Shown: positions 29,272-43,164, counted from the stretch's first letter. The stretch is DNA of 64,000 bases from Dechloromonas sp. CZR5 (GCF_008711155.1 NZ_VUYQ01000006.1:248001-312000), one strand, 5' to 3'. Notes: generated from the letters alone by a model not told the origin. A program made the numbers and translations.

Positions 29272-31590
29272 TTATTCGGCCGGCTTCTTCATCAGCACTT
29301 CGCGCCCGCCGCGACCGTCCATGGCGGAAACCAGCCCGGCCTTCTCCATGGCTTCGATGAGGCGCGCCGAGCGGTTGTAGCCGATGCGCAGGTGGCGCTG
29401 GACGAGCGAGATCGATGCCCGCTGGTTCTTGAGTACGATATCGACGGCCTGGTCGTAGAGCGGATCGCTTTCGGCATCCCCGCCCTCGCCTGCCTCGCCG
29501 CCGCCTTCCTCGTCATCACCGGCCGCACCGGAAAGGATATCCTCGACATACTCCGGCGCACCGCTGGCCTTGAGATGCTCGACGACACGATGCACTTCGT
29601 CGTCCGATACAAAGGCACCATGCACCCGTGTCGGATAACCGGTGCCGGGTGCCAGATAAAGCATGTCACCCATGCCGAGCAAGGCTTCGGCCCCCATCTG
29701 GTCGAGGATGGTGCGCGAATCGATCTTGCTGGAAACCTGGAAGGCGATGCGGGTCGGGATGTTGGCCTTGATCAGGCCGGTGATCACATCGACCGACGGG
29801 CGCTGCGTGGCGAGAACCAGGTGGATGCCTGCGGCGCGGGCTTTCTGCGCGAGGCGGGCAATCTGCTCCTCGACCTTCTTGCCGACCACCATCATCAAGT
29901 CGGCCAGCTCGTCGATGATGACCACGATGTAAGGCATGGTCTTCAGCGGCTCGGGCGTTTCCGGGGTCAGGGTGAGCGGATTGGGGATGTTCTCCCCCTT
30001 TTTCTCCGCATCCTTGATCTTGGTATTGAGGCCGGCAATATTGCGCACCCCCATCGCCGACATCAGCTTGTAGCGCTTTTCCATCTCGGTGACGCACCAA
30101 TGCAGCGCGTTGGCCGCCTGCTTCATGTCGGTGACGACCGGCGCCAGCAGGTGCGGAATGCCCTCGTAGATCGACAGTTCCAGCATCTTCGGGTCGACCA
30201 TGATCAGGCGCACCTGATCCGGCTCGGACTTGTAGAGCATGGAAAGAATCATCGCATTGACACCGACCGACTTGCCTGAACCGGTCGTACCCGCCACCAG
30301 CAGGTGCGGTGTCTTGGCCAGATCGGCGACGATCGGCTGGCCGCCGATATCCTTGCCCAGACAGACGGTCAGCGGGCTGTGCATGTCGTTGTACGGCTTG
30401 CTGGAGATAATCTCCGACAGCTTGACCGTCTGCCGTTTGGGATTCGGCAACTCCAGTGCCATGCACGACTTGCCGGGCACCGTCTCGACCACGCGGATGG
30501 AGACCATGGCCAGCGCCCGTGCCAGATCGCGCGCCAGATTGACGATCTGTGCGCCCTTGACGCCGACCGCCGGCTCGATTTCGTAGCGGGTGATGACCGG
30601 GCCGGGCATCGCTGCCAGCACCTTGACCTGCACGCCGAAGTCGGCCAGTTTGCGCTCGATCAGCCGCGAGGTGTATTCCAGGGTTTCGGCACTCACCGTC
30701 TCGGTGGCGGGCGGTGCCGGATCGAGCAGGTGCAGCGGCGGCAACTGGCCGCCAACGATGGCCTCGGGGAAGAGCATGGCCTGCTTTTCACGCTCGACGC
30801 GCGCCTCCGCCTTCTTCGACACCGGAACAGCCGGCGGGGCGGGGGTTTCGATGATGATCGGCTCGTGCAGCTCGACGCGGCGCTTTTCCTCCTCGACCAC
30901 GACTTCGCGCTGTTGCGCGACTTCTTTGCCGATCTGGCGGTCGCGCCATGCATCGACCCGTCCGTAGAAGAAGCCGACAAAGGTTTCCAGCAGCAGCCCC
31001 AGCTTCTCGAAAGCCCACAGCCACGACATGCCTGAAAAGATGCTCCAGCCCACGGCCATGGCCGCCAGCAGGAAAAGCGTGGAACCGGTATAGCCCAATT
31101 GCGTCGACAGAACACGTCCCAACTCGATGCCCAGCATGCCTCCCGGAGCCAGCGGCAACTGTGCGTGCGACGAATAGAAACGCAGGGCTTCCAGCGACGA
31201 GCTCCCCATCAGCAGGAAGGCAAACCCCCCCAGCGCAATGAACAGCGGATGCTGCTTGTGCTCGTCCGGTGCGTTGAACTTGCGGATGCCCCACCAGACG
31301 AACATGCCCATCAGCACGATCCACCACCAGGCCGAGAGGCCGAACAGGTAGAGCATCAGATCGGCGATCCACGCACCTGCGCGTCCGGTCGGATTATGCA
31401 GGGTCGTCGACACCACCGAATGCGACCAACCCGGATCATTCTTGTTGAAGCCCCACAAGGCCATGGTCAGGAACAAGGCAACGGCGCCGACACCCAGCCA
31501 GCGCGACTCCTGCAGCAGATTGCCGATCTTCTCCGGCAGCGGGCTGGCGCTCGTGCCTGCAGCCCCCCGACTCGCCATGCGACCCGCCAT
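29272..31590 (-). CDS. ftsK: DNA translocase FtsK
   Basis: Septal DNA pump (772 aa) that segregates chromosome termini and activates XerCD at dif. Four N-terminal membrane helices (to about 190) and a linker shorter than in E. coli precede the alpha/beta RecA motor with Walker [13 protein letters not shown] (about 410-421) and Walker [14 protein letters not shown], and the C-terminal gamma winged helix ([20 protein letters not shown]) that reads KOPS. The start is the ATG at 31590, 2 bases after the regulator's stop; an ATG 12 bases further in is also possible. It is co-transcribed with the Crp/Fnr gene. Confidence 0.96.
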   Translation of the reverse strand: MAGRMASRGAAGTSASPLPEKIGNLLQESRWLGVGAVALFLTMALWGFNKNDPGWSHSVVSTTLHNPTGRAGAWIADLMLYLFGLSAWWWIVLMGMFVWWGIRKFNAPDEHKQHPLFIALGGFAFLLMGSSSLEALRFYSSHAQLPLAPGGMLGIELGRVLSTQLGYTGSTLFLLAAMAVGWSIFSGMSWLWAFEKLGLLLETFVGFFYGRVDAWRDRQIGKEVAQQREVVVEEEKRRVELHEPIIIETPAPPAVPVSKKAEARVEREKQAMLFPEAIVGGQLPPLHLLDPAPPATETVSAETLEYTSRLIERKLADFGVQVKVLAAMPGPVITRYEIEPAVGVKGAQIVNLARDLARALAMVSIRVVETVPGKSCMALELPNPKRQTVKLSEIISSKPYNDMHSPLTVCLGKDIGGQPIVADLAKTPHLLVAGTTGSGKSVGVNAMILSMLYKSEPDQVRLIMVDPKMLELSIYEGIPHLLAPVVTDMKQAANALHWCVTEMEKRYKLMSAMGVRNIAGLNTKIKDAEKKGENIPNPLTLTPETPEPLKTMPYIVVIIDELADLMMVVGKKVEEQIARLAQKARAAGIHLVLATQRPSVDVITGLIKANIPTRIAFQVSSKIDSRTILDQMGAEALLGMGDMLYLAPGTGYPTRVHGAFVSDDEVHRVVEHLKASGAPEYVEDILSGAAGDDEEGGGEAGEGGDAESDPLYDQAVDIVLKNQRASISLVQRHLRIGYNRSARLIEAMEKAGLVSAMDGRGGREVLMKKPAE

Positions 31591-31592
31591 CC

Positions 31593-32255
31593 TTACGCCC
31601 CGGGGATGACCAGCACGTCATCCTCATAGCGGATATAACCGCTCAATTCCAGATCGCGCATGACCTTGCTGACCATTTCACGCGATGCACCAATCATTTT
31701 CGCCATATCCTGTTTCGACATCTTCTTCTTGACCACGCGCCGCCCGTCGGCCACTTCCGACATATCCAGCAGCAAGCGGGCAACACGACCGTAAACGTCC
31801 AGCAAGGCCAGGCTTTCGATCTTGCGGTCCGCCTCACGCAGCCGCAGCACCAGCGTCTTCATCAGCTTCTGGGCCACCTGGAAATTGTCCTGCAGGCAGC
31901 GCTGGAAGGCTTCCTTGCTCAGGAACAGCAACTCGCAGGGCTCCGCAGCGACCACGTTGGCCGACCGCGGGCTGCCGTCGATCAGGCCCATCTCGCCAAA
32001 AAATTCGCCCGGACCGAGCCAGGCCAGGATGATCTCGCGCCCCTCTTCGTCGGTGTTGGTCACCTTGGCCCGCCCGGCCAGCAAGACGTAGAGCGAATCC
32101 GTGCTTTCACCGGCCCGGACAATGAATGCGCCGCGCTCGGCGCGTTTCCGGCCGGAGACCTTGGAAAGCTTCTCCAGCTCCCCGTCGTCCAGTCCGGAAA
32201 ACAAGGCGACGTTACGCAACACAACCAGGCTAAATCCGACAGGGGTAGTTGCCAT
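31593..32255 (-). CDS. Crp/Fnr-family transcriptional regulator
   Basis: Regulator of 220 aa: an N-terminal cyclic-nucleotide-binding-type beta-roll ([19 protein letters not shown], about 85-105), a dimer helix and a C-terminal HTH ([20 protein letters not shown]). The phosphate-binding cassette resembles cAMP-type proteins (FGEMGL..RSA). No Fe-S cysteine cluster of the Fnr type is present. It is divergent from trxB and upstream of ftsK. Effector and targets unknown. Confidence 0.9.
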   Translation of the reverse strand: MATTPVGFSLVVLRNVALFSGLDDGELEKLSKVSGRKRAERGAFIVRAGESTDSLYVLLAGRAKVTNTDEEGREIILAWLGPGEFFGEMGLIDGSPRSANVVAAEPCELLFLSKEAFQRCLQDNFQVAQKLMKTLVLRLREADRKIESLALLDVYGRVARLLLDMSEVADGRRVVKKKMSKQDMAKMIGASREMVSKVMRDLELSGYIRYEDDVLVIPGA

Positions 32256-32287
32256 AATTCAGTTTCCGTTCATGGGGTTACGAGACG

Positions 32288-32293
32288 ATTATA
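32288..32293 (-). promoter_or_regulatory. -10 box of the Crp/Fnr-ftsK promoter
   Basis: A TATAAT reading on the minus strand lies 33 bases before the regulator's ATG. No good -35 box is seen, which may mean an activator-dependent promoter. Confidence 0.4.
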
Positions 32294-32349
32294 AACCTGA
32301 TTCCCAAATTACATAGGAACTTCGGGAAAATTGGAAGCTCAGACAACGC

Positions 32350-33347
<998 letters not shown>

Positions 33348-33352
33348 TCAGG

Positions 33353-34105
33353 TTGACCGACGCGGATGACCTTGCCGCCTTCCGGGCGGCGGTGGCCGAT
33401 GTTCAGCCGCTGCCGCCGGTTGACCGCGTCCAGCTTGTCAAGCCCCAGCCGGCAGCCAACAGGCTGCCCCGCCCCAGCGCACCACAATCCGCAACCATAA
33501 ATCGCACGCTGCGCCACGAGCCGGCCTTGCCGGCACACTGGCACACGGCAGGCGACATCCGCCCCGTTCATGCCGACCCGGACCAGCAGGCTTTTTACGT
33601 CGCCATGGCTGGCGTCCAGCCCATGCCATCGCCTAACCGCGTCCAGCTGGGCACCCCGACACCGCCACCCCGTCCGCAGCAGTCGATCAACGACGAACGC
33701 GCCGCCCTGCACGAAAGCCTGCACGGCCAAATCGGCTTGCAGGACAGACTGGAAGGGGGCGACGAACCGCACTATCTACGCGGCGGATTGGCGATGACTG
33801 TCCTCCGCGACCTGCGGCGCGGCCGCTGGGTCGTTCAGGCCGAACTCGACCTGCATGGGATGAATCGCAATGAAGCCCGGCACCAGCTGGCCATATTTCT
33901 GGCCGAATGTCTGCACCATGGCCAGCGCTGCGTGCGGGTCATCCACGGCAAAGGGCATGGCTCGCCGCAAAAGCTGTCGATCCTGCGCCAGTTGGTGCGC
34001 GGCTGGCTGGCCCAGCGCCAGGAAATCCTGGCGTATTGCCAGGCTCAGCCGCACGACGGTGGCGAAGGTGCATTGATCGTCCTGCTGCGTGCCGCAAAAA
34101 AATAA
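33353..34105 (+). CDS. Smr-domain protein with a duplicated N-terminal motif
   Basis: A 250-aa Smr protein. The C-terminal Smr domain (about 160-245) contains LDLHGMNRNEARHQL and the loop HGKGHGSP, typical of Smr endonucleases acting on stalled ribosomes or branched DNA. The N-terminus holds the conserved FRAAVADVQPLPPVDRVQL segment twice (about residues 9-27 and again 80-98 as FYVAMAGVQPMPSPNRVQL). Start: a TTG at 33353, needed to include the first motif; the site is weak (CAGG). It lies 5 bases after trxB and probably shares its message. Confidence 0.82.
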   Translation: MTDADDLAAFRAAVADVQPLPPVDRVQLVKPQPAANRLPRPSAPQSATINRTLRHEPALPAHWHTAGDIRPVHADPDQQAFYVAMAGVQPMPSPNRVQLGTPTPPPRPQQSINDERAALHESLHGQIGLQDRLEGGDEPHYLRGGLAMTVLRDLRRGRWVVQAELDLHGMNRNEARHQLAIFLAECLHHGQRCVRVIHGKGHGSPQKLSILRQLVRGWLAQRQEILAYCQAQPHDGGEGALIVLLRAAKK

Positions 34106-34127
34106 AAAGGGCAGCTTTCGCTGCCCT
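34095..34127 (-). terminator. Rho-independent terminator of ppa-nadE-glnB
   Basis: Stem AGGGCAGC/GCTGCCCT (34108-34115 with 34120-34127), 4-base loop, followed on the minus strand by an almost unbroken T-run (34095-34107). The run lies inside the last codons of smr, so it is a clear terminator in the minus direction; it may also act weakly for smr. Confidence 0.85.
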
Positions 34128-34167
34128 CGTCATGGCCTGATTGCAGGCCGTTGCCATACCGCCCGGA

Positions 34168-36143
<1,976 letters not shown>

Positions 36144-36148
36144 GTGAC

Positions 36149-36697
36149 TTAGTAGGCCGGCTTGTCCTTGGCGTCGTTGTAACGCTGGACACCTTCCTGG
36201 ATTTCCTTGTGGGCGGCATCAATGCCTTCCCAGCCGTTGACCTTGACCCACTTGCCCGGTTCCAGATCCTTATAGCGCTCGAAGAAGTGAGCGATCTGCT
36301 TGCGCAGCAATTCCGGCATGTCTTCGAAGGTCTTGACGTCCTTGTACAGCGGCGTCAGCTTGTCGACCGGCACAGCCAGCAATTTGGCATCGTTGCCGCC
36401 CTCATCGGTCATCGACAGCTGGCCAAGCGGGCGGCAGCGCACGACAACACCCGGCGGCAGGGAGAACGGTGCCACGACCAGCACGTCGACCGGGTCGCCA
36501 TCGCCGGCGATGGTGTGCGGGATGTAGCCGTAGTTGCACGGATAGTGCATGGCGGTGGACATGAAGCGATCGACGAAGATCGCACCGCTTTCCTTGTCAA
36601 CTTCGTACTTGACCGGCTCGGAATGAGCGGAAATTTCGATGATGACATTGAAATCGTCGGGGAGGGACTTGCCGGAAGGAACGTTGTTAAGTGCCAT
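36149..36697 (-). CDS. ppa: Inorganic pyrophosphatase
   Basis: Soluble family I pyrophosphatase (182 aa) that hydrolyses PPi from biosynthesis. Metal-binding DGDPVDVLV and the upstream EIDKE-like [16 protein letters not shown] are present. An AGAGAGAT site precedes the ATG at 36697. First gene of the ppa-nadE-glnB operon; NadE makes PPi, which gives a metabolic reason for the pairing. Confidence 0.96.
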   Translation of the reverse strand: MALNNVPSGKSLPDDFNVIIEISAHSEPVKYEVDKESGAIFVDRFMSTAMHYPCNYGYIPHTIAGDGDPVDVLVVAPFSLPPGVVVRCRPLGQLSMTDEGGNDAKLLAVPVDKLTPLYKDVKTFEDMPELLRKQIAHFFERYKDLEPGKWVKVNGWEGIDAAHKEIQEGVQRYNDAKDKPAY

Positions 36698-36734
36698 GTT
36701 TTATCTCTCTGCGTTCAGGTTTTGAGAACTTGCG

Positions 36735-36740
36735 ATTATA
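36735..36740 (-). promoter_or_regulatory. -10 box of the ppa-nadE-glnB promoter
   Basis: A minus-strand TATAAT sits in the 62-base gap between the exonuclease stop and the ppa ATG, giving a short leader. The -35 (around CTGATG, 36758-36763) is weak. Confidence 0.5.
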
Positions 36741-36759
36741 ACGCCGCCCCTGGCCGACA

Positions 36760-37545
36760 TCAGCCCCAGGCGGCGAGAAACTCCTGCCAGTGCGGTGCGC
36801 TGATGCGGGCCAGCTGGGCCTTGACGAATTCGCCCTCGGCGACCTCCTCCTCGGCCGTGAGTTCGCCGCGCAGACGACGAAAACGGTTATAGACCAGATA
36901 GGTATTGATGACGTCGGTTTCGCAGTAGTCGCGAATATCGGCAATCTGGCCAGCCTGCCATGCCTCCCATACCTTGCCGCCGTCCATGCCGAGCTTGCCG
37001 GGAAAGCCAAACAGCTTGGCCAGATCGTCGAGCGGCGCGTTGGCACGGCCGTTGTACAGTGCCAGCAGGTCCATCAGGTCGAGGTGACGGGTGTGGTAGC
37101 GACTGATGTAGTTGTTCCACTTGAAGTCACGGGAATCGGCGTAGTCGCCATCCCCCATGTCCCAGTAACGCGGCGCCGACACGCCATGCAGCATGCCACG
37201 GTAGTGCAGCACCGGCAGATCGAAGCCGCCGCCGTTCCATGACACGATTTGCGGCGTGAATTTCTCGATGCCGTCGAAAAAGCGCTGGATGATGGCGCCT
37301 TCGCTCAAGTCCGGCTCGGACAGGGACCAGACCTTCAGCCCTTCGCTGGTCCGCAACACGCAGGAGATGGTCACCACCCGCTGCAGATGCAGTTGCAGGA
37401 AGTCGTTGCCTGTCTTGGCGCGGCGTTGCTGGAAGGCCAGTTCGGCGACCTCGTCGTCCGACAGTTCGCCGGGCAGATCGTTGAGCCGGCGCAGGCCGGG
37501 CACATCGGGAATGGTCTCGATATCGAAGACGAGAACCGGTTTCAT
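36760..37545 (-). CDS. Predicted 3'-5' exonuclease related to the PolB exonuclease domain
   Basis: Protein of 261 aa with DnaQ/PolB-like exonuclease motifs: I in FDIETIPD, II in SWNGGGFDLPVL, III in YCETDVINTYLVY, giving the DEDD metal-binding set. This matches the DNA_pol_B_exo2 family (Pfam PF10108). No polymerase domain. The ATG at 37545 overlaps the cysM stop (ATGA). It is the last gene of the lapA-to-exonuclease operon; its cellular role is not known. Confidence 0.85.
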   Translation of the reverse strand: MKPVLVFDIETIPDVPGLRRLNDLPGELSDDEVAELAFQQRRAKTGNDFLQLHLQRVVTISCVLRTSEGLKVWSLSEPDLSEGAIIQRFFDGIEKFTPQIVSWNGGGFDLPVLHYRGMLHGVSAPRYWDMGDGDYADSRDFKWNNYISRYHTRHLDLMDLLALYNGRANAPLDDLAKLFGFPGKLGMDGGKVWEAWQAGQIADIRDYCETDVINTYLVYNRFRRLRGELTAEEEVAEGEFVKAQLARISAPHWQEFLAAWG

Positions 37546-38441
37546 GCCGGGAAAACGCCCGTCGACAGATAGCGGTCGCCACGATCGCAGATGATCGACA
37601 CGATGACCGCGTTCTCCAGTTGCTGCGACAGGCGCAGCGCCACGGCCAATGCACCGCCTGAGGAGATGCCGGCGAAGATGCCCTCTTCCATGGCCAGACG
37701 GCGGGTCATCGCCTCGGCTTCGGCCTGGCTGACATACTCGATACGGTCGACGTTGGTCTTGTCGTAAATCTTCGGCAAGTAGGCTTCCGGCCACTTGCGG
37801 ATACCGGGAATCTGGCTCCCCTCTTCCGGCTGGCAGCCGACGATCTGGATAGCCGGACTCTGCTCCTTCAGGAAGCGGCTGGTGCCCATGATGGTGCCGG
37901 TCGTCCCCATGCTGGATACGAAATGCGTGATCTTGCCGTCAGTATCGCGCCAGATTTCTGGGCCGGTACCTTCGTAGTGGGCCAGCGGGTTGTCCGGGTT
38001 GCCGAACTGGTCGAGGATGATGCCTTTGCCCTCGTCGCGCATTTTTTCGGCGACGTCGCGACACAGCTCCATGCCGCCATCCTTGGGCGTCAGCACCAGC
38101 TCGGCACCGAAGGCACGCATGCTCTGGCGGCGTTCGACACTCTGGTTTTCCGGCATGACGAGGATCATCCGGTAACCCTTCATGGCCGCCGCCATGGCCA
38201 GCGCGATGCCGGTATTGCCGGAAGTCGCCTCGATCAGCGTGTCGCCCGGCTTGATGTCGCCGCGCGCCTCGGCCCGCATGATCATCGAAAGCGCCGGCCT
38301 ATCCTTGACCGAGCCGGCCGGGTTGTTGCCTTCGAGCTTGGCCAGGATGACGTTGCCGCGCTTGTCGTTATCCGCGCCCGGGATACGCACCAGGCGCACC
38401 AGCGGCGTGTTTCCGACAAAATCCTGCAGGGTTTTATACAT
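37542..38441 (-). CDS. cysM: O-acetylserine sulfhydrylase B / cysteine synthase
   Basis: PLP enzyme (299 aa) that makes cysteine from O-acetylserine and sulfide or thiosulfate. The PLP lysine is in [12 protein letters not shown] (about K46), the substrate loop in [12 protein letters not shown] and the phosphate loop in [11 protein letters not shown]. The [12 protein letters not shown] segment favours CysM over CysK. Start and stop overlap both neighbours (8 and 4 bases), showing tight coupling. Confidence 0.93.
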   Translation of the reverse strand: MYKTLQDFVGNTPLVRLVRIPGADNDKRGNVILAKLEGNNPAGSVKDRPALSMIMRAEARGDIKPGDTLIEATSGNTGIALAMAAAMKGYRMILVMPENQSVERRQSMRAFGAELVLTPKDGGMELCRDVAEKMRDEGKGIILDQFGNPDNPLAHYEGTGPEIWRDTDGKITHFVSSMGTTGTIMGTSRFLKEQSPAIQIVGCQPEEGSQIPGIRKWPEAYLPKIYDKTNVDRIEYVSQAEAEAMTRRLAMEEGIFAGISSGGALAVALRLSQQLENAVIVSIICDRGDRYLSTGVFPA

Positions 38442-39432
38442 GGCGGTGCAGCCACTCGATATATTGGGAGACGCCTTCCTCCACCGTAGCCATCGGCGCT
38501 TCGTAGCCGGCTTCGCGCAGTTTGGTCAGATCGCCCTGCGTAAAGGCTTGGTACTTGCCCTTCAGTGCATCGGGGAAAGCAATGTATTCGAGCAAGCCTT
38601 GCGCCCGGAGTTCAGCCAGCGACAGCGGGGCCTCCCCTTTGGCCTGGCGGCAGCCATTGGCGGCCGCGACGGCGACATCGTTGAAGCTCTGCGCCCGGCC
38701 GGAACCCAAATTGAAGATGCCGGATTTCTCGGGATGATCGAGGAAATACAGATTGACCTTGGCAACATCGCCAACGAAGACGAAGTCGCGCATCTGGCCG
38801 CCGTTCTCGTAGCCGTGCGAGCCTTCGAACAGCTTGACCTTGCCCTCGGCCTTGAACTGGTTGTAGTTGTGGAAGGCGACCGAAGCCATGCGCCCCTTGT
38901 GGGTTTCGCGCGGCCCATAGACGTTGAAGTAACGGAAGCCGACGATCTGCGACGAAGGATTCTTGGCGAGGCGCTGGCGGACGATCTGGTCGAACAGGAA
39001 CTTGGAATAGCCGTAGACGTTGAGCGGCCCTTCGTACTGGCGCTCTTCCTTGAAGATGCTGCTGGCGCCGTAAGTGGCGGCCGACGAGGCGTACAGGAAC
39101 TGCACGTCCTGATCCTGACACCAGTCGAGCAGGATCAGCGAGTAGCGATAGTTGTTCTCCATCATGTAGCGGCCATCCGTCTCCATGGTGTCGGAGCAGG
39201 CGCCTTCATGCAGGATGGCCTCGATCTCGCCGTCGTAATGACCGGCCTGGATGCGCTCGATGAAATCGTGCTTGTCGAGGTAGTCGGCGATTTCGCAGTC
39301 GATCAGGTTCTTGAACTTGTCGGCCTTGGTCAGGTTATCGACGGCGATGATGTTGGTGATGCCGCGCTCGTTCAGCGCCTTCACAATGTTGGAGCCAATG
39401 AAGCCGGCAGCGCCGGTGACGACGTAGTACAT
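38434..39432 (-). CDS. hldD: ADP-L-glycero-D-manno-heptose-6-epimerase
   Basis: Last enzyme of the ADP-heptose pathway (also called RfaD, 332 aa), supplying heptose for the LPS inner core. NADP-binding [14 protein letters not shown] at 7-20 and catalytic YGYSK (Y/K) are present; the C-terminal [17 protein letters not shown] is diagnostic. The ATG at 39432 is preceded by AGGAG. It lies directly downstream of the kinase hldE, and its end overlaps the cysM start by 8 bases. Confidence 0.95.
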   Translation of the reverse strand: MYYVVTGAAGFIGSNIVKALNERGITNIIAVDNLTKADKFKNLIDCEIADYLDKHDFIERIQAGHYDGEIEAILHEGACSDTMETDGRYMMENNYRYSLILLDWCQDQDVQFLYASSAATYGASSIFKEERQYEGPLNVYGYSKFLFDQIVRQRLAKNPSSQIVGFRYFNVYGPRETHKGRMASVAFHNYNQFKAEGKVKLFEGSHGYENGGQMRDFVFVGDVAKVNLYFLDHPEKSGIFNLGSGRAQSFNDVAVAAANGCRQAKGEAPLSLAELRAQGLLEYIAFPDALKGKYQAFTQGDLTKLREAGYEAPMATVEEGVSQYIEWLHRHV

Positions 39433-39442
39433 GGAATTCTCC

Positions 39443-40366
39443 TTACAGGGCGGCGAGCAGTTCCTGGCGGGTAACGACCGCAGTTCCCAGTTTGCCGACG
39501 ACGATGCCGGCGGCGATGTTGGCGACGCGAATGGCTTCGGCCCAGTCGGCGCCCGCAGCGAGCATGACGGCCAGCGTGGCAATGACGGTATCGCCGGCAC
39601 CGGAGACATCGAACACCTCGCGCGCCAGGGCCGGTTGATGGTGGACCTCGTCGGCAAACAGGGTCATGCCCTCCTCGCTGCGGGTGACGAGCAAGGCCTC
39701 CAGGCCCAGTTCACCGCGCAGCCTAGTGGCCTTGGCAAACAGTTCTTCTTCGTCTCTCCAGCTGCCGACGACCTGCTTCAGTTCGGAGCGATTCGGCGTG
39801 ATCACCGTCGCACCGGCATACTTGCCCCATTCGTCGCCCTTGGGATCGACCAGAACGGGTTTGTCGGCCGCGCGGGCAATGCGGATCATCTCGGAAATGT
39901 GGGTCAGGCCGCCCTTGCCGTAATCGGACAGGATGACCACGTCGGCATCGGCCACCCGGCGCTCGAAATCGGCCAGCTTGGCCTGCAGGATCTCGTGTGA
40001 CGGAGGTGTCTCGAAGTCGATACGCAACAATTGCTGCTGGCGGCCGATGACGCGCAACTTGACGATGGTGTCGATATCGTCATCGATGTGCAGGCCGGCG
40101 TCGATCAGCCCCTCGTCGAGCAGGCGAGCAAGCGAACGGCCGGCGTCGTCATCGCCGACGACGGACAGCAAGGCCGTCACGGCGCCGAGCGAGGCCGCAT
40201 TGCGCGCCACGTTGGCTGCACCGCCGAGGCGTTCTTCCTGGCGCTCGACCTTGACCACCGGCACCGGCGCCTCCGGCGAAATCCGGCTCACGTCGCCGAA
40301 CCAGTAGCGATCCAGCATCACGTCACCGACCACGAGCAGGCGAACCTGCGAAACCTTTTCCAGCAT
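39443..40366 (-). CDS. rfaE1: D-glycero-beta-D-manno-heptose-7-phosphate kinase (HldE/RfaE kinase domain only)
   Basis: PfkB-fold kinase (307 aa) acting early in ADP-heptose synthesis. Visible: [21 protein letters not shown] near the N-terminus, [19 protein letters not shown], and the catalytic [14 protein letters not shown]. The protein ends where the kinase domain ends; the nucleotidyltransferase half of the E. coli bifunctional HldE is absent, so a separate RfaE2/HldC should be encoded elsewhere. It is 10 bases upstream of hldD. Confidence 0.93.
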   Translation of the reverse strand: MLEKVSQVRLLVVGDVMLDRYWFGDVSRISPEAPVPVVKVERQEERLGGAANVARNAASLGAVTALLSVVGDDDAGRSLARLLDEGLIDAGLHIDDDIDTIVKLRVIGRQQQLLRIDFETPPSHEILQAKLADFERRVADADVVILSDYGKGGLTHISEMIRIARAADKPVLVDPKGDEWGKYAGATVITPNRSELKQVVGSWRDEEELFAKATRLRGELGLEALLVTRSEEGMTLFADEVHHQPALAREVFDVSGAGDTVIATLAVMLAAGADWAEAIRVANIAAGIVVGKLGTAVVTRQELLAAL

Positions 40367-40378
40367 GTTGCGATTCTC

Positions 40379-41698
40379 TCAGCGGCCGATGGCGAAATAG
40401 TCGATGCCCGAATTGCGCACGAACTTCGGGTCGTAGAGATTGCGGCCATCGAAAATGACCGGATTCTTCAGCGTCGCCTTGATCGCTTCGAAATCCGGGC
40501 TGCGGAACTCTTTCCACTCGGTAGCGATGACCAGGGCATCCGCACCGTCCAGCGCCGCCATCGGGCTGTCGGCGTAGGTCAGGCGCGCTTCGTCGCCGAA
40601 GATGCGCTGCGTTTCGTGCATGGCGACCGGGTCGTAGGCAGAAACCGTGGCGCCTGCAGCGAACAGGTCGGCGATCAGCTCACGGCTCGGGGCTTCGCGC
40701 ATGTCGTCGGTGTTCGGCTTGAAGGCAAGGCCCCACAGGGCGAAGTGCTTGCCCTTGAGATCGCCGAACTTCTGCTGGATCTTCTTGGTCAGCACATGCT
40801 TCTGCGCATCATTGGCTTCCTCGACGGCAGTCAGCACCTTGAGGGTGATATTGGCATCATCCTGCGCAGTCTTGATCAGTGCCTTGACGTCCTTGGGGAA
40901 GCAGGACCCACCGTAGCCGCAGCCCGGGTACAGGAAGTGATAGCCGATACGCGGGTCGGAACCAATGCCCTGGCGGACCATCTCGATGTCGGCACCCAGC
41001 ACTTCGGCCAGATTGGCCAGTTCGTTCATGAAGCTGATACGCGTCGCCAGCATGGCGTTGGCGGCGTACTTGGTCAGTTCGGCACTCTTGATATCGGTGA
41101 CGATCAGGCGTTCGTGGTTGCGCTGGAACGGCGCGTACAGGGCGCGCATCAGGTGGATGGCCTGCTCGTCTTCGGCACCGACGACGATACGATCAGGACG
41201 CATGAAGTCCTCGACGGCAGCGCCTTCCTTGAGAAATTCGGGATTCGACACGACGCTGTACGGCGTACTGACGCCGCGCTTCTGCAACTCGTCGGCGATG
41301 GCGGCATGGACTTTGGCGCCGGTACCGACCGGCACCGTGCTCTTGTCGACGACGACCTTGTAGTCGGTCATCAGGCGGCCAATATTGCGGGCGGCAGCAA
41401 GCACGTACTGCAGGTCGGCCGAGCCGTCTTCATCGGGCGGCGTACCGACCGCAATGAACTGGACGGTGCCATGCTGGACGGCCTTTTCGATATCGGTGGT
41501 GAAATGCAGGCGGCCAGCCGCAACGTTGCGACGGACCATTTCCTGCAAACCCGGTTCGTAGATCGGGATGCCGCCCTCTTCAAGGATACGGATCTTTTCC
41601 GGATCGACATCCAGGCAAAGCACGTCATTGCCTACTTCCGCCAGGCAGGTACCACTGACCAGACCGACATAACCGGTACCGACAACCGTAATTTTCAT
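40379..41698 (-). CDS. udg: UDP-glucose 6-dehydrogenase
   Basis: Oxidises UDP-glucose to UDP-glucuronate with NAD+ (439 aa). The Rossmann motif [19 protein letters not shown] is at 4-22, the catalytic Cys is in [12 protein letters not shown], and the C-terminal domain contains [18 protein letters not shown]. The ATG at 41698 lies 8 bases after the lapB stop. UDP-glucuronate can feed capsule, O-antigen or lipid A sugars; the adjacent polysaccharide locus is the probable user. Symbol also written ugd. Confidence 0.95.
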   Translation of the reverse strand: MKITVVGTGYVGLVSGTCLAEVGNDVLCLDVDPEKIRILEEGGIPIYEPGLQEMVRRNVAAGRLHFTTDIEKAVQHGTVQFIAVGTPPDEDGSADLQYVLAAARNIGRLMTDYKVVVDKSTVPVGTGAKVHAAIADELQKRGVSTPYSVVSNPEFLKEGAAVEDFMRPDRIVVGAEDEQAIHLMRALYAPFQRNHERLIVTDIKSAELTKYAANAMLATRISFMNELANLAEVLGADIEMVRQGIGSDPRIGYHFLYPGCGYGGSCFPKDVKALIKTAQDDANITLKVLTAVEEANDAQKHVLTKKIQQKFGDLKGKHFALWGLAFKPNTDDMREAPSRELIADLFAAGATVSAYDPVAMHETQRIFGDEARLTYADSPMAALDGADALVIATEWKEFRSPDFEAIKATLKNPVIFDGRNLYDPKFVRNSGIDYFAIGR

Positions 41699-41706
41699 GA
41701 AATTTC

Positions 41707-42879
41707 CTACAGGGATTGATCGAATTCTTCGCCACGACGCGGCGGATAGGTTTCCCAGCCACCGCAGGCGGGACAGCGCCAGTAGAACTGGCGAGCCTTG
41801 AAGCCGCAATTATCGCACCGATAGCGCGACAGGCGCTTGGTATAGCCCTGGATGATGGTCTTCGCCAGTTCGACATCCGGCCTGACTTCGGGCGCCGCCA
41901 GCGGCAGGCGCGCGCTCATCAGCTTCTCGAGGCCAAGCAGGGTGGGATTGCGCTGCAATTCGGCACGCACCAGACGATAAGCCGCCTCGGTCCCTTCGCT
42001 CTCCAGCACCAGTTGATAGACGACATCGAGAAGGTCCAACGACGGATAACGCTCAAGGTAACCGCTTAATAGGGCTACGCCTTCCGCCAGGCGCCCCTGC
42101 TTGCGATAGGCCTCCAGCAAACGCTGGGCAACCAGTGCCAGATAGGCCGGATCCTGCTGTTCGATGCGCTGCCAAGCCTCGATGGCCTCCAGCGGTTTCC
42201 CCTCCTGAAGGAGGAGATCGCCTTGGAGCAGGCTGGCCCGCACGCACTTGCGGTTTTCCTGCATGGCGACATCAAGATACTGGCGCGCTTCGTCGGGACG
42301 CGAGCGCATGATTTCGTTGGCCGCCAACTCGCAGTAGTACTCGGCAATTTCGCGATGGGAGGCGACATCGGGCAGTTCGCGGGCGATCTCGACGGCTTTC
42401 AGCCACTCCTTCCCAACCTGGTAAATCTCCAGCAGGTTGCGCTTGGCCTCCTCTTCGAACGAGGTGCCCAGCAGCTTGTTGAAGATTTCCTCGGCACGAT
42501 CGAGCAAGCCAGCCTTGAGGTAATCCTGCCCCAATTCCAAGAGTGCCTGCAGGCGGACGCGCTCGTCGAGGTCGGGAAGATCGATCAGGTTCTGATGCAT
42601 GCGGATGGCCCGCTCGGTTTCACCGCGACGGCGAAAAAGATTACCCAACGCGAAATGCAGTTCGACGGTTTGGGAATCAACCTTGGCAACCTCGAGGAAG
42701 GAATCGATAGCCTTGTCGGGCTGCTCGTTGAGCAGGAAATTCAAGCCCTGGAAATATGATCGCGGCAATGCCCGCGACTCGTGAATGACCTGCCGCATGT
42801 CAACGCGCGCCGCAGCCCAGCCCAAGCCGAAAAAAACCGGAATCAGCAGCAACTGCCAGTAATCGACAACGTCACTCAT
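41707..42879 (-). CDS. lapB: LPS assembly regulator LapB (YciM)
   Basis: Inner-membrane-anchored TPR protein (390 aa) that with FtsH limits LpxC and so lipid A synthesis. N-terminal anchor (about residues 7-24, [15 protein letters not shown]), roughly nine TPR units from about 40 to 330, then a rubredoxin-type metal knuckle with two CxxC pairs ([22 protein letters not shown]). The start overlaps the lapA stop by 4 bases. It heads, with lapA, an operon of LPS precursor genes, which is functionally coherent. Confidence 0.95.
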   Translation of the reverse strand: MSDVVDYWQLLLIPVFFGLGWAAARVDMRQVIHESRALPRSYFQGLNFLLNEQPDKAIDSFLEVAKVDSQTVELHFALGNLFRRRGETERAIRMHQNLIDLPDLDERVRLQALLELGQDYLKAGLLDRAEEIFNKLLGTSFEEEAKRNLLEIYQVGKEWLKAVEIARELPDVASHREIAEYYCELAANEIMRSRPDEARQYLDVAMQENRKCVRASLLQGDLLLQEGKPLEAIEAWQRIEQQDPAYLALVAQRLLEAYRKQGRLAEGVALLSGYLERYPSLDLLDVVYQLVLESEGTEAAYRLVRAELQRNPTLLGLEKLMSARLPLAAPEVRPDVELAKTIIQGYTKRLSRYRCDNCGFKARQFYWRCPACGGWETYPPRRGEEFDQSL

Positions 42880-43157
42880 ACGGCGGGTGGCGTTTCAATG
42901 CTGGGTGCTTGCGGCTGGCGCGTAGCCGCCTTTTTCAATCGGGAAATCTCGCGCCGCTGACGAAAGAGCACACCGAGCAACGAAAGTGCCCCAATGACTA
43001 TGCCGCCAACAAAAAAAGCGAGCAAGGCAAGCACCAGCGGCGCCTGCCAGATCTGCCCAGGCAAAAGCCTCAGGCTGACCGGATCGGTGTTCTGTGCAGC
43101 AAACACCACCAGGAAAATGAAGATGATGAGCCGGATGGCCCAAGTCAATGCTGTCAT
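42876..43157 (-). CDS. lapA: LapA-family inner-membrane protein
   Basis: Small protein of 93 aa with two membrane helices (about 5-20 and 38-60) and a basic, coiled-coil-like cytosolic tail (RQRREISRLKKAATRQPQ). LapA acts with LapB in LPS assembly. The start is the ATG at 43157; a TTG nine bases upstream is inside the ihfB terminator's T-run. It is translationally coupled to lapB (ATGA overlap). Confidence 0.88.
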   Translation of the reverse strand: MTALTWAIRLIIFIFLVVFAAQNTDPVSLRLLPGQIWQAPLVLALLAFFVGGIVIGALSLLGVLFRQRREISRLKKAATRQPQAPSIETPPAV

Positions 43158-43164
43158 GACATTC

